Positions 16,149 through 26,527 of a DNA stretch of 53,079 nt are shown here, one piece after another. Both the position numbers and the translations under genes were made by a program. This DNA is from Caldisericota bacterium (GTDB lineage: Bacteria > Caldisericota > JANLFM01): assembly GCA_024655865.1 (NCBI GenBank), contig JANLFM010000012.1, positions 1 through 53,079 of the forward strand, given 5' to 3'. Numbering within the stretch: position 1 is the first letter of the stretch; each line of letters starts with the position of its first letter. A model generated the notes under the pieces. That model ran no database searches. It was not told where the DNA came from and worked only from the letters and a program-made list of their open reading frames with translations.

Positions 16149-17379
16149 GGAGTAATCCCTGCTTGAGCAGTTCCTGGGCAGCCACCAGCGCTCCCAGCAC
16201 GGCGTGATCGAAGATCAAACCGCCTTGAAGGTATCCCATATATGGTGGCGCTATCGGCGCGTCAAAACTGAGCTCCAATGAAGCTCCGGATACGAATGTC
16301 CCTCCTGCCATGAGCACCTCTTCCTCATATCCGGGCAATCTCTGGGGGATCGGCACTGCCTGGTGATCAAGCGCGCTGGCTTTCTGAATCCCTCTGGCAA
16401 AAGCGAGCAGCCTCTCTCTGGAACCCAGCATAATAGCCTGAACGATGTCGTTCCTTGGCGCCTGGGGCTCGGGATAAACTTGAAAACCCAGCGCCTGAAA
16501 AAAATAGGAAAAAAAGACTGCGCCCTTTAAGGCCTCGCATACTGTAAAAGGCGCGAAATATAGTCCTTGAAAGAGGTTCCTCAATTGGCCCTCTGTGGCC
16601 CCCAGCTCTTTTCCTAACCCGGGGGCGAAGAAATGATCGAAAATTGGGCGCATAGCTTCGGCCGTTCCCGCGATATAACCTCCTCCCAGAGCAAGACCGC
16701 CTCCAGGGTTTTTAATTAAAGAGCCGCAGATCAGATCAGCCCCGTACGCTGTTGGTTCCTTTTCCCGAACGAATTCCCCGTAGCAGTTGTCCACAATTAA
16801 GAGTGAGGAAGGGAAAAGCTTTTTAAGGGCGGAGATGATCTCAAAGAAATCGAAAGAATTTTTTAAAGGTCCCGGTTGATAACCAATGGAACGTTGTAAA
16901 TAGAGAACCCGGGCATCAGGATAACGGCCAGCGAAATCCACAGGATCTTGATGATCACTGTTGATTATGACCCTTACTCCCGATTCTTCAAGGTGAGAAA
17001 AAGTGGGTAAAAGGGAACTGTAGGCCTTCCCGGAGAGGCAAAGAATCAGGTTTTTCGGCCGAAGGTGAGATAAAAGCGCGGTAGCTATAGCGTGAGTTCC
17101 GGAGACAAACTGCATGCGCACCAGGGAATCCTGGGCATCGAGAGAATGAGCGAAGGCTATCTCTAATGCTTCCCTGCCGAAGTCCCCCAGGCCATAACCA
17201 GAGGACCCCTTGAGGGAAGATTCTGACACTCCTGCTTTTTGAAATCCGGAAACTACTTTAAAGAAGTTTGCTCTCCTTACCCGCTCCAGGGAGGGAAAGT
17301 GAGATATAGCTCTTTCTTCGGCATCATGAGCGATTTTAAGTAACCGGGGATCAAAATTATTTGAAATTAGGGAGAACAT
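16141..17379 (-). CDS. ynbB: PLP enzyme of the aluminium-resistance/YnbB family
   Basis: 412 residues with a cysteine/methionine gamma-lyase-type PLP fold. The PLP lysine is in GSLIKNPGGG and the cofactor-stacking region is SGTHAIATALL. It is annotated variously as aluminium resistance protein or methionine gamma-lyase family; the true substrate is not firmly known. The 23-base overlap with hflX mirrors the ynbA-ynbB pairing in Bacillus, supporting the assignment. Confidence 0.9.
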   Translation of the reverse strand: MFSLISNNFDPRLLKIAHDAEERAISHFPSLERVRRANFFKVVSGFQKAGVSESSLKGSSGYGLGDFGREALEIAFAHSLDAQDSLVRMQFVSGTHAIATALLSHLRPKNLILCLSGKAYSSLLPTFSHLEESGVRVIINSDHQDPVDFAGRYPDARVLYLQRSIGYQPGPLKNSFDFFEIISALKKLFPSSLLIVDNCYGEFVREKEPTAYGADLICGSLIKNPGGGLALGGGYIAGTAEAMRPIFDHFFAPGLGKELGATEGQLRNLFQGLYFAPFTVCEALKGAVFFSYFFQALGFQVYPEPQAPRNDIVQAIMLGSRERLLAFARGIQKASALDHQAVPIPQRLPGYEEEVLMAGGTFVSGASLELSFDAPIAPPYMGYLQGGLIFDHAVLGALVAAQELLKQGLLPK

Positions 17380-18487
17380 CCTTGTTTCGGAACCCCATTT
17401 CCTTGAATTTTTGAATTAAATCTCCCAGACCATCCCCTTTGAGCGCCGAGACTGCCAGTGCAGGTTGATTAGTCCTTAAGAGTAGATCCAACCAGGGACC
17501 GGAGGTAATTAAATCCAGTTTGTTAATTACAGTTAAAGTGGGTTTATCAGAGAGCTCCAGATTTTCCATAATTTCGCGGGCAAGTTGAATATGCTCCTGG
17601 GCTTTAGTATCAGAACCGTCAACCACTAAAAGAAGTAGATCCGCTTCTTGTGCTTCCTCCAGCGTAGCCCGGAAGGAAGCAAACAGGTGATGAGGGATTT
17701 TTCTAATAAACCCTACTGTATCGGAAATAAGGATATTGCTCGAGCCCTTGAGCAAGCGCACTTTGGGATCCAGGGTGGAAAAGAGACGCGGGGAAATGAC
17801 CGTCTCCTGCCCCGTAAGAGCAGAAAAAAGGGTTGATTTTCCGGCATTAGTGTATCCTAAAAGACTAACAATGAAGAAGTTTTTGCGCCTGCGGCTTCTG
17901 CGCAAAATTTCCCTTTCCTTTTTGACCTCTTTCAATTCCTCTTTGAGCTTGTGAATTCTCTGCCTCATTAACCGGCGATCAAGCTCCAGCTTAGTCTCTC
18001 CGGGGCCCCTTGTGCCAATTCCGCCCCCTAATCTGGAAAGCCATTTTCTGCCTCCAGCCAGCCTGGGTAAAAGGTACTCCAGTTGCGCTAACTCGACCTG
18101 AATCTTTCCTTCTTTGGATTGAGCACGACGAGCGAAGAGGTCAAGGATTATCTGGCTTCGGTCCAGGACTTTAATTTGAAGGAAATTTTCCAGAGTGCGT
18201 ACCTGAGAAGGGGTGAGCTCGTCATCGCAAACTACCATGTTTGCCCCTAATTGTTTGAGCAAATTCCGAACTTCCTCCATCTTGCCCTTCCCCAGATAAA
18301 AGCGCGGGTCGATAGCTTCCCTCTTTTGAATTACATAATCCAGAACTGCTCCTCCCGCTGAGGCCACAAGGTCTTTAAGCTCGTAAAGCAAGTTCCAGGT
18401 GTCCTGCTCGTCTCTTGAGGGAAGCTCGCAAGAAAGGAGGATAGCTTTCTCCTGCTCTTCCCTGGTCTCTTTAAGCGTCTTGGTCAT
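17357..18487 (-). CDS. hflX: GTPase HflX
   Basis: 376 residues. An N-terminal HflX domain with the glycine-rich linker GGIGTRGPGETKLE, a basic coiled region, and a G domain with P-loop GYTNAGKST, DTVGF and NKLD. It binds and splits stalled or heat-damaged ribosomes. The C-terminal extension is short compared with the longest family members. It begins 9 bases after the ctpA stop and overlaps ynbB. Confidence 0.95.
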   Translation of the reverse strand: MTKTLKETREEQEKAILLSCELPSRDEQDTWNLLYELKDLVASAGGAVLDYVIQKREAIDPRFYLGKGKMEEVRNLLKQLGANMVVCDDELTPSQVRTLENFLQIKVLDRSQIILDLFARRAQSKEGKIQVELAQLEYLLPRLAGGRKWLSRLGGGIGTRGPGETKLELDRRLMRQRIHKLKEELKEVKKEREILRRSRRRKNFFIVSLLGYTNAGKSTLFSALTGQETVISPRLFSTLDPKVRLLKGSSNILISDTVGFIRKIPHHLFASFRATLEEAQEADLLLLVVDGSDTKAQEHIQLAREIMENLELSDKPTLTVINKLDLITSGPWLDLLLRTNQPALAVSALKGDGLGDLIQKFKEMGFRNKDVLPNFK

Positions 18488-18496
18488 TTAAAAAGG

Positions 18497-19696
18497 TTAA
18501 CTGACAGACAAAATCTCCAGGGCTTTATCAAAAACCGGATCCTTTCCTTGCTCCAGATCCTGAGGCGTTGAGACCATTTCTATATCCGGGCTGATTCCAA
18601 TCTTGTGAATGGATCTCCCGGAAGGGGTAAGGTATCTTGAGGTGGTGAGGATTACAGCGCTTCCCTGGGAGAGAGGGGTTACGGTTTGAACTATCCCTTT
18701 GCCGAATGTGGTCTGGCCGATCAGGGTTGCCAGCTTGTGATCTTGAAGAGCTCCCGCCAGGATTTCGGCTGCACTCGCTGTACCCCCGTCTACCAGCACG
18801 ACAATTTTTTCAAAGGAGTACTTGGGAGTAAAGGGGTCGGATCGAGAAAACTTCGTATCCCCGTTGCGATCCTCTATGATGACGATTGTTTGGGCGCTGG
18901 GAATGAGGTAACTCGCCACGTCTATAACGGAGGAAAGCAGTCCTCCCGGGTTCTGCCTGAGGTCCAAGATCAATTTGGTTACACCATGCCTGCTAAGTTG
19001 TTCCAGCGCATTGCCAAAATCCTGAGCAGTCTGTTCCTTAAAACCAAGGAGCTGAATATAGCCTATCTGGTCCTTAACCACGCGGTAGGAGACGGTTTGA
19101 ACGGTGATCAACTCTCTGGTCAAGGTGAACTCTAACAGTTCTCCGTTTCTCTCTAAAAGCAATTTCACCTTGGTTCCAGGTTCTCCCCGCACCTTGGAAG
19201 CAATTTCCGAGATAGAGAGGCCCTCTACATAATTGTCATCCACTTTGACAAAGTGATCTCCAGAGCGAATTCCTGCTTTTTCAGCCGGAGAGCCGGGGAA
19301 TACTGAGATGACAGTGGCCTTGGAATCCTTGGCTCCTATCTCCATTCCTACACCGCCATAGGTTCCTGTAACTTCCGAGTTCCATTCCTGGTAAGATTTG
19401 GGATCAAGGTACTGACTGTAAGGATCACCTAAGGAACCTACCAGGCCTTTCAGGATCCCGTTCATTAATTGAGAAGAGGGAATATCCTTTTCGAGGTATT
19501 CGTCCTGAATTGTGCCCAGAGTTTCAGAGAAGAGCTTCCAGTCCTCCTCAGTAAACTTTACGCCGGAAGGAGCGGAAATATTTGCCTTTAAACTGGGAGC
19601 AAACAAATATCCCAGGTAAAAGCAGGCGATCGCTAAAACCAGGGCAGCGGCTATCGTTTTTATTTTCAACTCTTTGTTCTTGCTCATGGTAACCAT
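18497..19696 (-). CDS. ctpA: C-terminal processing protease (S41 family)
   Basis: 399 residues. An N-terminal membrane anchor (about 13-33), a PDZ domain (about 95-180), and the S41 domain with catalytic Ser in GGTASAAEI and Lys in FGKGIV. It is an extracytoplasmic protease, often working with an envelope murein hydrolase. The frame overlaps the upstream M23 gene; the second ATG at 19687 makes a typical ATGA coupling with that stop and may be the true start. Confidence 0.94.
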   Translation of the reverse strand: MVTMSKNKELKIKTIAAALVLAIACFYLGYLFAPSLKANISAPSGVKFTEEDWKLFSETLGTIQDEYLEKDIPSSQLMNGILKGLVGSLGDPYSQYLDPKSYQEWNSEVTGTYGGVGMEIGAKDSKATVISVFPGSPAEKAGIRSGDHFVKVDDNYVEGLSISEIASKVRGEPGTKVKLLLERNGELLEFTLTRELITVQTVSYRVVKDQIGYIQLLGFKEQTAQDFGNALEQLSRHGVTKLILDLRQNPGGLLSSVIDVASYLIPSAQTIVIIEDRNGDTKFSRSDPFTPKYSFEKIVVLVDGGTASAAEILAGALQDHKLATLIGQTTFGKGIVQTVTPLSQGSAVILTTSRYLTPSGRSIHKIGISPDIEMVSTPQDLEQGKDPVFDKALEILSVS

Positions 19697-20847
19697 TCTA
19701 ATGGATCAACGAACTCACCGCCAACACGAACTTCAAAATGGAGGTGAGGTCCAGTAGTGAGACCGGTCATCCCCACCCAGCCGATGACTTCCCCCTGGGA
19801 GACCGTATCACCGGGTCCTACGGCGAAACCTGAAAGATGAGCGTAGACTGTGGAAATGCCCCCGGCATGTGCAATGAGGATCATGTTCCCGTAAGTCCCG
19901 CGGTATTCCGCAGCAACGACGATTCCATCGGCTGCAGCCGCCACCGGAGTGCCGTAGGCAGCCCCAATGTCTATTCCTCTATGGAAATCCCCCCATGATC
20001 TATATCCGAAATAGGAAGTGATATTTCCGCTTACAGGCCATATCAGGCCAGCTTCTGATGGCTCCCCTGTGTACACGTAAGTGGTAGTAGCCAGCAAACG
20101 CTCGATATAAGCCTGGTCCTCTTCTATGGCTTGAACTAATTCCGATTCCTCTCCTTCGAGCTGGCTCTGTTCCAGCGCCAGGGAGACTAAGTCAGCTTTC
20201 TTGTTAAAGTATTCATCCTCTAATTTCTTTTGTTCCTCTTCAGCTTTTTGCTTTAAAAGCGCGTACTGTTCCTGCTGCCTTAAAAGTAAGGCTTTCTGTT
20301 CCTCAAGCTGTTTCTTATCAATGTTCAACTGGCCGATGAGCTGTTTTGTTTGTTCCAGAAGGGCTTGATCTTCCTTGAAAACCCTCTGAAAATAGGCAAT
20401 CCTGTTTCGGAATTGTTGAAAATCTTCGGAAGAAAAGATGATCTCTAAATATCGCCCCCGATTCAGGCGGTAAAGGGCTACGATCCGCTGCATGATCAAG
20501 TCCTGTCTTTCCTTCAAGGCTTTTTCGATTACCTTGACTTCTGCGTCCTTTTTAGCAATTGATTGCGAGGCCTGCTCTATGGTATCCGAGACCTGAACCA
20601 ACTTGGTCTGGTAAAAGGTGTATTCCGCTTCCAGGTCATACATTTGGCGGTTTATTTCGTCGAGCTGATTTAAAATGTCGCTCTGGTGGGATTGAACTTC
20701 TTCTAACCTCTGCCGCACTTCTTCCAGCCTGGCTTTGTAGGCTTCTAATTCAGATTTTAAGTCCTCGAGATCGTTTCCCCGAACAGGAAGCCCGAAGATA
20801 ACGATCAACTGAAATGCGATCAGAAGACAGATAATCAAGCGTCTCAT
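19684..20847 (-). CDS. Murein hydrolase activator / M23 peptidase (EnvC-like)
   Basis: 387 residues. A signal peptide (about 1-24), a long coiled coil (about 25-250), then a LytM domain with zinc ligands in HRGIDIG and HLHFEV. Because the metal ligands are complete, it may cut peptidoglycan itself rather than only activate amidases. It lies directly after ftsEX with a 4-base overlap, which fits control by FtsEX during division, and just before ctpA. Confidence 0.93.
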   Translation of the reverse strand: MRRLIICLLIAFQLIVIFGLPVRGNDLEDLKSELEAYKARLEEVRQRLEEVQSHQSDILNQLDEINRQMYDLEAEYTFYQTKLVQVSDTIEQASQSIAKKDAEVKVIEKALKERQDLIMQRIVALYRLNRGRYLEIIFSSEDFQQFRNRIAYFQRVFKEDQALLEQTKQLIGQLNIDKKQLEEQKALLLRQQEQYALLKQKAEEEQKKLEDEYFNKKADLVSLALEQSQLEGEESELVQAIEEDQAYIERLLATTTYVYTGEPSEAGLIWPVSGNITSYFGYRSWGDFHRGIDIGAAYGTPVAAAADGIVVAAEYRGTYGNMILIAHAGGISTVYAHLSGFAVGPGDTVSQGEVIGWVGMTGLTTGPHLHFEVRVGGEFVDPLEWLP

Positions 20848-21770
20848 TCTGTGAGAAACCTCCTGACGCTTATATTAGCAGCCAGAGCGCCTAAAAGGGA
20901 ACCGAGTACCAGGAGCGCTAACATTACCCAGAAAAGGAACTCCTGATCCGGGGCAATGTGTGCCAGGAACGCAAGTCTGTTAAGGCTGGCTACAAGAGCT
21001 GATTGCATAGGAATGAGAAGTAAACAGGCAATTACTGCGCCAGTGAGCCCGTAAAAAATGCCCTCGGTAACAAAGGGATAGCGGATGTAGTTGTTCGTGG
21101 CTCCCACAAGCTTCATAACCTCGATCTCTGTTTTCCGTGCGTAAACGGTCATGCGGATGGAGGAAGAAAACAGGAACCAGGTGGAAAAAACAAACAGCAA
21201 GGAGACAACGAGTCCCAGTATGCGGAAGTAATTGGCGAAAGCTATTAGCTTGGAGACCGTCTCCAGATCATACTGGACGTCATCAACCTGGGGGAGATTC
21301 CTGAGTTGGGAAACTATGCTCAGCGTCTGGGAGGGATTTTTTGGTTTAATTTCCAAGGAGGCAGGAAGGGGGTTCAGGGGAAGAGTGGATAAAACATCCT
21401 CGAATCCGGTGAGGTCTGCTTTCAAGGTTTGCATGGCCTCCTCAGATGAGACGTATTTAACCATATCCACCTCAGGCCAGGTGATAATTCTTGACTGAAG
21501 CCAGGCAGCTTCTGAGGGAGTAACGGTGGACTTTAAATAAGCAGAGATGCCCACTCTTTCCTCAAAGCTATGGACCAGGTTATTGAGGCTTCCATCAAGG
21601 AGAAGGAAGAGCCCGAAAATCAAAAGGGATATCCCTGCTACTACGATGCACGCTATAGAGAAAGCCCCGTTCCTTCTGATATTCAGCCATGCTTCCACCA
21701 GGGCTTTCCTGGTCAAACGGAAGGAAATTCCCTCAAAATGGCGGCGGCGGAGCCTGATCATCTTCTCCAT
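20844..21770 (-). CDS. ftsX: Cell division protein FtsX
   Basis: 308 residues from ATG 21770, which has GGGGAG five bases upstream; an upstream in-frame TTG (21782) is less likely. Four membrane helices are visible (about residues 30-55, 180-205, 230-255, 275-300) with an extracellular loop between the first two. FtsX is the membrane partner of FtsE and transmits ATP-driven changes to the downstream coiled-coil hydrolase activator. It overlaps ftsE by 38 bases. Confidence 0.94.
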   Translation of the reverse strand: MEKMIRLRRRHFEGISFRLTRKALVEAWLNIRRNGAFSIACIVVAGISLLIFGLFLLLDGSLNNLVHSFEERVGISAYLKSTVTPSEAAWLQSRIITWPEVDMVKYVSSEEAMQTLKADLTGFEDVLSTLPLNPLPASLEIKPKNPSQTLSIVSQLRNLPQVDDVQYDLETVSKLIAFANYFRILGLVVSLLFVFSTWFLFSSSIRMTVYARKTEIEVMKLVGATNNYIRYPFVTEGIFYGLTGAVIACLLLIPMQSALVASLNRLAFLAHIAPDQEFLFWVMLALLVLGSLLGALAANISVRRFLTE

Positions 21771-22458
21771 TGATCTCCCCAACCTTTCTGCCCTGGTCGA
21801 GCATAATTGTGTGGCATTTAAATTTGCGCACTATTTCCTCGTTGTGAGTAGCCATGAGTATGGTTGTCCCACTCTCATTGATCCTCTTCAGGAGCAGCAT
21901 CAGCTCCCAGGATGTTGTCCAATCCAGGTTGCCCGTAGGTTCATCAGCAAGGAAAAGAGGTGGATTGTTGGCCAGGGCCCGCGCGATGCTCACCCTCTGC
22001 TGCTCTCCTCCAGAGAGCTCCTCAGGGAAGCAATTCACCTTGTCCTCCAGGCCCACGAGCTCTAAAACGTAGCGCATTCTTTTCCGCGCCTCTTTGTCCG
22101 AAAATCCTATAACCTCCAGGCTGAAGAGGACGTTCTCTCCCACGGTACGCCTGGAAAGCAACTTATAATCTTGAAAAACAGTGCCAATACTTCTTCTCAG
22201 GTAAGGAATTTGACTTTGTCTTAAGCGGGAGAGGTCGTGTCCATCCACAATCACTCTACCCTGGGTGGGCGCAGTAGCACGATAGAGGAGCTTTAAAAGG
22301 GTAGATTTTCCGGCTCCGGAAGGGCCCATGACAAAGGCCATCTCGCCCTTTTCAATGGTTAAGGTAACGTTGTCCAGGGCCACTATTTTTGGAGGATAAA
22401 TTTTAGTTACATTTTGTAATTCGATTATCGGAATCCCTAATTTCGGCAAATCACTCAC
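21733..22458 (-). CDS. ftsE: Cell division ATP-binding protein FtsE
   Basis: 241 residues, an ABC ATPase: Walker [10 protein letters not shown], signature LSGGEQQ, Walker [15 protein letters not shown]-loop ATHNEE. The C-terminus carries an unusual Asp/Pro-rich tail (DDQAPPPPF) beyond the usual end, which causes the overlap with ftsX. The start is GTG, overlapping the stop of the exported unknown protein. Confidence 0.96.
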   Translation of the reverse strand: MSDLPKLGIPIIELQNVTKIYPPKIVALDNVTLTIEKGEMAFVMGPSGAGKSTLLKLLYRATAPTQGRVIVDGHDLSRLRQSQIPYLRRSIGTVFQDYKLLSRRTVGENVLFSLEVIGFSDKEARKRMRYVLELVGLEDKVNCFPEELSGGEQQRVSIARALANNPPLFLADEPTGNLDWTTSWELMLLLKRINESGTTILMATHNEEIVRKFKCHTIMLDQGRKVGEINGEDDQAPPPPF

Positions 22459-22873
22459 CCAATAACTGATATTGCCCCCAGACTAGGAGAACGACATCGG
22501 TTTGGGCAAGAAGTCCTCTGCCATCAGATCGGGGGACAACCAGGTGATGATTCAGAGGGATGGACTCCATGTGCTTAATGTCCACTCCCCCAGTAAGATC
22601 TGCGATTCCACCCTTAGTGGTTGCCGGGTCAGCCAGGCAATAGGTCGATCCTACTCTCACTACGAACTCCGTGCCGGCCTGGCCAATTACTGATTGCCCT
22701 GCTTTAAGCTCTAATACTTGAGGAATAAGGAATTGATCCACGTAACTTTTCGTGATGAGCGGATCTTCTTTGGAACCAGGAGCTTCACTCTGCGCAGTAG
22801 CCTGGCCAACAAATAGAATAATCCAAAGTGCAAAGACCGCTATTATCAACAGGGCTAAGCCCTTTTTAATCAT
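22451..22873 (-). CDS. Exported protein of unknown function upstream of ftsE
   Basis: 140 residues from ATG 22873, which has GGAGGG six bases upstream. A signal peptide (about 1-27) ends near ATAQS. The mature part has a glycine-rich AGQSVIGQAGTEFVVRVG segment and DGRGLLAQTDVVLLVWG. I recall proteins of this type beside ftsE/prfB in Clostridia, but no function. Translation is coupled to ftsE (overlap 8 bases). A role in the wall or division apparatus is a positional inference. Confidence 0.8.
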   Translation of the reverse strand: MIKKGLALLIIAVFALWIILFVGQATAQSEAPGSKEDPLITKSYVDQFLIPQVLELKAGQSVIGQAGTEFVVRVGSTYCLADPATTKGGIADLTGGVDIKHMESIPLNHHLVVPRSDGRGLLAQTDVVLLVWGQYQLLGE

Positions 22874-22901
22874 AATCAACCCTCCGCATTGAAAAATTAT
22901 A

Positions 22902-24017
22902 TCAACTTGATTTCAAGCGCCGCAAGTTTTCCCAGATGAAGTTATCAATATCCCCATCCAGGACCCGGTTTACATCGCCCACCGTGTACTCCGTCCTGTG
23001 GTCCTTAACCATGGTGTAAGGATGAAGGACGTAGGAGCGGATCTGATTTCCCCAGGCTGCTGTTTGATACTCTCCTCTTATCTGGGCGATCTTCTCCCTT
23101 TCCTCTTCCTCTTTTTTCTGGTGCAAACGAGCCAGGAGGATCTTCATGGCTGTGTTTTTATTCTGAAGCTGGGAGCGTTCATTCTGGCACTGAACCACTA
23201 TTCCCGAAGGCATATGAGTAATGCGAATAGCGGAATCGGTTTTTTGGACGTTCTGCCCGCCATGCCCTGAGGCTCTGAAAGTTTCAATTTTCAAATCCTC
23301 GGGGTCGATCTTGACCTCCTCACTTGAGATCTGAGGGATCACATCCACAAGAGCAAAAGAGGTATGGCGCCTCCTGTTGGCGTCAAAGGGCGAGATGCGC
23401 ACCAGCCTGTGCACTCCCTTTTCATTGCGCAAGAGACCGTAAGCGCGACGCCCGTTTATCAAAACTGTTGCTGACTTGATTCCGGCCTCCTCTCCCGGTG
23501 AAACATCCACAACTTCCGCTTTTAATCCTTTCCTCTCAGCCCACCTCAAGTACATGCGCAGGAGCATTTCTGCCCAGTCCTGGGCATCCGTTCCCCCGGC
23601 GCCAGCGTGAACCGAGAGAATAGCATCGGACTGGTCGTAAGGGCCATTAAGGTAAAGGGACTGTTCCGTTTCGTGTACCAGATGGTCCCAGTAGGCCAAT
23701 TTTTCTTGAAGTTCTGGAAACAAAGAAGCAATATCCTCCTCGTCAATTAAGTGAAGCCAGGTTTCCGCTTCGGAGATTTCCTTTTCAAGCAACTCTGCCT
23801 GGGAAATGCTATCTTCCAGCTCCCCGAGTTCCTGGAATATTTGTCTGGACTCCTCGCTCTTATAGAAATCCGGCTGGGACCTCTTTTTTTCCAGGAGGTT
23901 GCGCCTCTTCTTTAATTCTTTAAGATCAAAAGCGGAACAAAGTTCTCTCATCCGCTCTAAATTTGTCTCAATGAGCTTTTTCAGCTCTGAGATATCTATT
24001 GGTTTTTCCCGTGACAT
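22902..24017 (-). CDS. prfB: Peptide chain release factor 2
   Basis: 371 residues from ATG 24017; a TTG at 24044 gives 9 more. The codon-recognition motif SPF ([10 protein letters not shown]) marks RF2, and GGQ in SGHGGQNVQ triggers peptide release at UGA and UAA. The frame is continuous through the region where many prfB genes carry the programmed CTTTGA frameshift, so the autoregulatory frameshift is absent. The 5' end overlaps secA by 22 bases. Confidence 0.96.
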   Translation of the reverse strand: MSREKPIDISELKKLIETNLERMRELCSAFDLKELKKRRNLLEKKRSQPDFYKSEESRQIFQELGELEDSISQAELLEKEISEAETWLHLIDEEDIASLFPELQEKLAYWDHLVHETEQSLYLNGPYDQSDAILSVHAGAGGTDAQDWAEMLLRMYLRWAERKGLKAEVVDVSPGEEAGIKSATVLINGRRAYGLLRNEKGVHRLVRISPFDANRRRHTSFALVDVIPQISSEEVKIDPEDLKIETFRASGHGGQNVQKTDSAIRITHMPSGIVVQCQNERSQLQNKNTAMKILLARLHQKKEEEEREKIAQIRGEYQTAAWGNQIRSYVLHPYTMVKDHRTEYTVGDVNRVLDGDIDNFIWENLRRLKSS

Positions 24018-26527
24018 TTTTTGAACTTTAATCCACTGCCGCAAGGACAGGGGTCGTTTCGTCCCACACCCTGAAAGTTGAGCTCACTTGCTTTTTCCTT
24101 CCTTCCAGGCAGGGAAGGGCTTGAAGCTCTGGCCATTTCTTTCCTTGGCTGATTCTGAGGAGCTCCCACCCTTGCTTCTGACCTTGGGGCGGGTTGCAAT
24201 TGCACCCTGAACAAAAACTTGAGGGTATCTTCCTTAATCCGGCGCAGCATGTCCTGGAACATCTCAAAGGCCTCAAATTGATACTCTAAAAGTGGGGATT
24301 TTTGCCCGTAAGCGCGGAGCCCGATACCTTCCTTAAGGAAGTCCAGGGAGTAAAGCTGGTCTTTCCACTTGATATCGATCGTGCGCAATAGAACGTATCG
24401 TTCGATCTGCCGCATAAGCTCTTCTGAAACCTCCGCTTCCTTCCTGCGATAGGCTTCAAGAGCTTTCTCCTTTGCCCACTCGATTAGCTGGGAACGCGAA
24501 AGGTCTTCATCCAGGGGTGGAAGAGGCTGAGCAATTAATTGCTCCAGGGATTTCAGAAAGCCCTCAAGATCCCACTGCTCACGGGAAGCATGGGGGTTCA
24601 TGTGAAGGTCAGCCAGTTCCTCCACCTCGGAGTTCAGCATATCAAGGACGTGCTCCCTGATGTTTCTCTCCTCCAGGATCTTCTTGCGTTCCGCATAGAT
24701 TACTTCCCTCTGCTTGTTGAGAACGTTATCAAATTCCAGGAGTTGCTTCCTGATTTCAAAATTGTGAGCCTCCACCTTCTTTTGGGCATTCTCAATAGCC
24801 CTGGTCAAAAGCGGATGCTCAATAGGAGTATCCTCGGGGACTTTCAGGCGATCCATAAACATGGACACGGAGGATCCCCCGAAAATTCGGAGAAGCTCAT
24901 CCTCCAGGGAAAGATAAAAGCGAGAGGAACCGGGGTCACCCTGACGACCAGCCCTTCCCCGGAGTTGGTTGTCAATTCTTCTTGATTCGTGCCTTTCTGT
25001 GCCAATGATATGTAGCCCGCCCATGGCCGCAACCCCATCACCCAGAATAATGTCCACTCCTCTGCCAGCCATGTTGGTAGCGATAGTCACAGTTCCGGGC
25101 TGTCCAGCCAGGGCAATGATCTGAGCTTCTTTCTCGTGATATTTGGCGTTCAGCACCTGATGTGGGATTCCTTCCTTGGAGAGCATCCTGCTGAGAATCT
25201 CTGACTTCTCAATTGACCGCGTGCCCACGAGCACTGGCCTTTTCTGACTGTAGAGTTCCTTTATTTCGTTAACTATTGCCCTGAATTTTGCTCTTTCGGT
25301 TTTGAAAATTACATCTGGGAAGTCCTTGCGGACCATGGGCTTGTTGGTGGGAATTACGACCACAGGCAGGTTATAGATAGCCCGGAATTCCTCCTCTTCG
25401 GTGTAAGCGGTTCCAGTCATACCGGCGAGCTTTTTGTACATGCGGAAGTAATTCTGGAAGGTGATTGTGGCCAGGGTCTGGTTTTCCTGGCGCACACGAA
25501 GTCCCTCTTTAGCCTCAATAGCCTGATGTAAACCGTCGGAGTACCGTCTCCCAAACATCAGCCGCCCTGTGAACTCATCCACAATGACTACTTCCCCATC
25601 TTTGACGATGTAATCCACGTCTCTGCGGAAAAGGCGAATCGCCTTTAAAGCAGCATTAATGTGCCGGAGGTATTCCACATTCTCGCTGGCGTAAAGGTTG
25701 TTTAGACCGAGGTATTTTTCTACCTTTTTAGCTCCCTGAGGAGTCAAGGAAACGGTTTTAACCTTCTCATCAGTTTCGTAATCCTCGCCCTCTACGAGCC
25801 TCCGTGCCGCCTGTGCCGCCCGGTAGTAGAGATCGGTGGATTCCTCAGCAGGCCCGGAAATAATCAATGGGGTCCTGGCCTCATCGATTAAGATGGAGTC
25901 CACCTCGTCGATAATTCCGTAATGTAACTCTCGCTGAACGGTATGCTCCAGATCAATGGCCATGTTATCGCGCAGATAGTCAAAACCGAACTCGTTATTC
26001 GTGCCATAAGTGACATCTGCAGCGTAAGCTTCTTTGCGTTGGGCTATCGTGGAATCGTGCAGGATTAAGCCCACTTTTAAGCCTAAGGCTTCGTAAACCG
26101 GACCCATCCAGAATCGGTCCCTTTTCGCCAGGTAATCGTTGACTGTGACCACGTGAACGCCCTTTCCTTCCAGAGCGTTTAGGTACGCGGCTAAGGTAGC
26201 AACCAGAGTTTTACCTTCACCGGTTTTCATCTCAGCGATTTTCCCTTCGTGCAGGACAATACCGCCAATGAGTTGCACGTCGAAATGCCTGAGCCCGATG
26301 GTTTTCTGGGCTATCGTCCTGACCAGGGCAAATGCTTCGGGAAGGATGTCGTCAAGAGTTTCTCCGGAGGCGAGCCGCTTTTTGAACTGTTCGGTGAAGA
26401 GAGGAGCCTCCTCAGGAGTAACCTGTAAGAAGCGAGGCTCCAATTCGTTTATTCGGGCAACAATTTGCCAATAACGATTAAGCTCTCTTTCGTTGGAAGA
26501 GAGCAAATTTTTCAGAAGTTTAATCAT
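23996..26527 (-). CDS. secA: Preprotein translocase ATPase SecA
   Basis: 843 residues. Walker A in MKTGEGKT, Walker B/DEAD-like [25 protein letters not shown], and a C-terminal zinc SEC-C motif [13 protein letters not shown] after a Pro-rich linker. It drives export through SecYEG and uses the tail for SecB or ribosome contacts. It begins directly after the hpf stop codon, a common hpf-secA-prfB order. Confidence 0.98.
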   Translation of the reverse strand: MIKLLKNLLSSNERELNRYWQIVARINELEPRFLQVTPEEAPLFTEQFKKRLASGETLDDILPEAFALVRTIAQKTIGLRHFDVQLIGGIVLHEGKIAEMKTGEGKTLVATLAAYLNALEGKGVHVVTVNDYLAKRDRFWMGPVYEALGLKVGLILHDSTIAQRKEAYAADVTYGTNNEFGFDYLRDNMAIDLEHTVQRELHYGIIDEVDSILIDEARTPLIISGPAEESTDLYYRAAQAARRLVEGEDYETDEKVKTVSLTPQGAKKVEKYLGLNNLYASENVEYLRHINAALKAIRLFRRDVDYIVKDGEVVIVDEFTGRLMFGRRYSDGLHQAIEAKEGLRVRQENQTLATITFQNYFRMYKKLAGMTGTAYTEEEEFRAIYNLPVVVIPTNKPMVRKDFPDVIFKTERAKFRAIVNEIKELYSQKRPVLVGTRSIEKSEILSRMLSKEGIPHQVLNAKYHEKEAQIIALAGQPGTVTIATNMAGRGVDIILGDGVAAMGGLHIIGTERHESRRIDNQLRGRAGRQGDPGSSRFYLSLEDELLRIFGGSSVSMFMDRLKVPEDTPIEHPLLTRAIENAQKKVEAHNFEIRKQLLEFDNVLNKQREVIYAERKKILEERNIREHVLDMLNSEVEELADLHMNPHASREQWDLEGFLKSLEQLIAQPLPPLDEDLSRSQLIEWAKEKALEAYRRKEAEVSEELMRQIERYVLLRTIDIKWKDQLYSLDFLKEGIGLRAYGQKSPLLEYQFEAFEMFQDMLRRIKEDTLKFLFRVQLQPAPRSEARVGAPQNQPRKEMARASSPSLPGRKEKASELNFQGVGRNDPCPCGSGLKFKKCHGKNQ

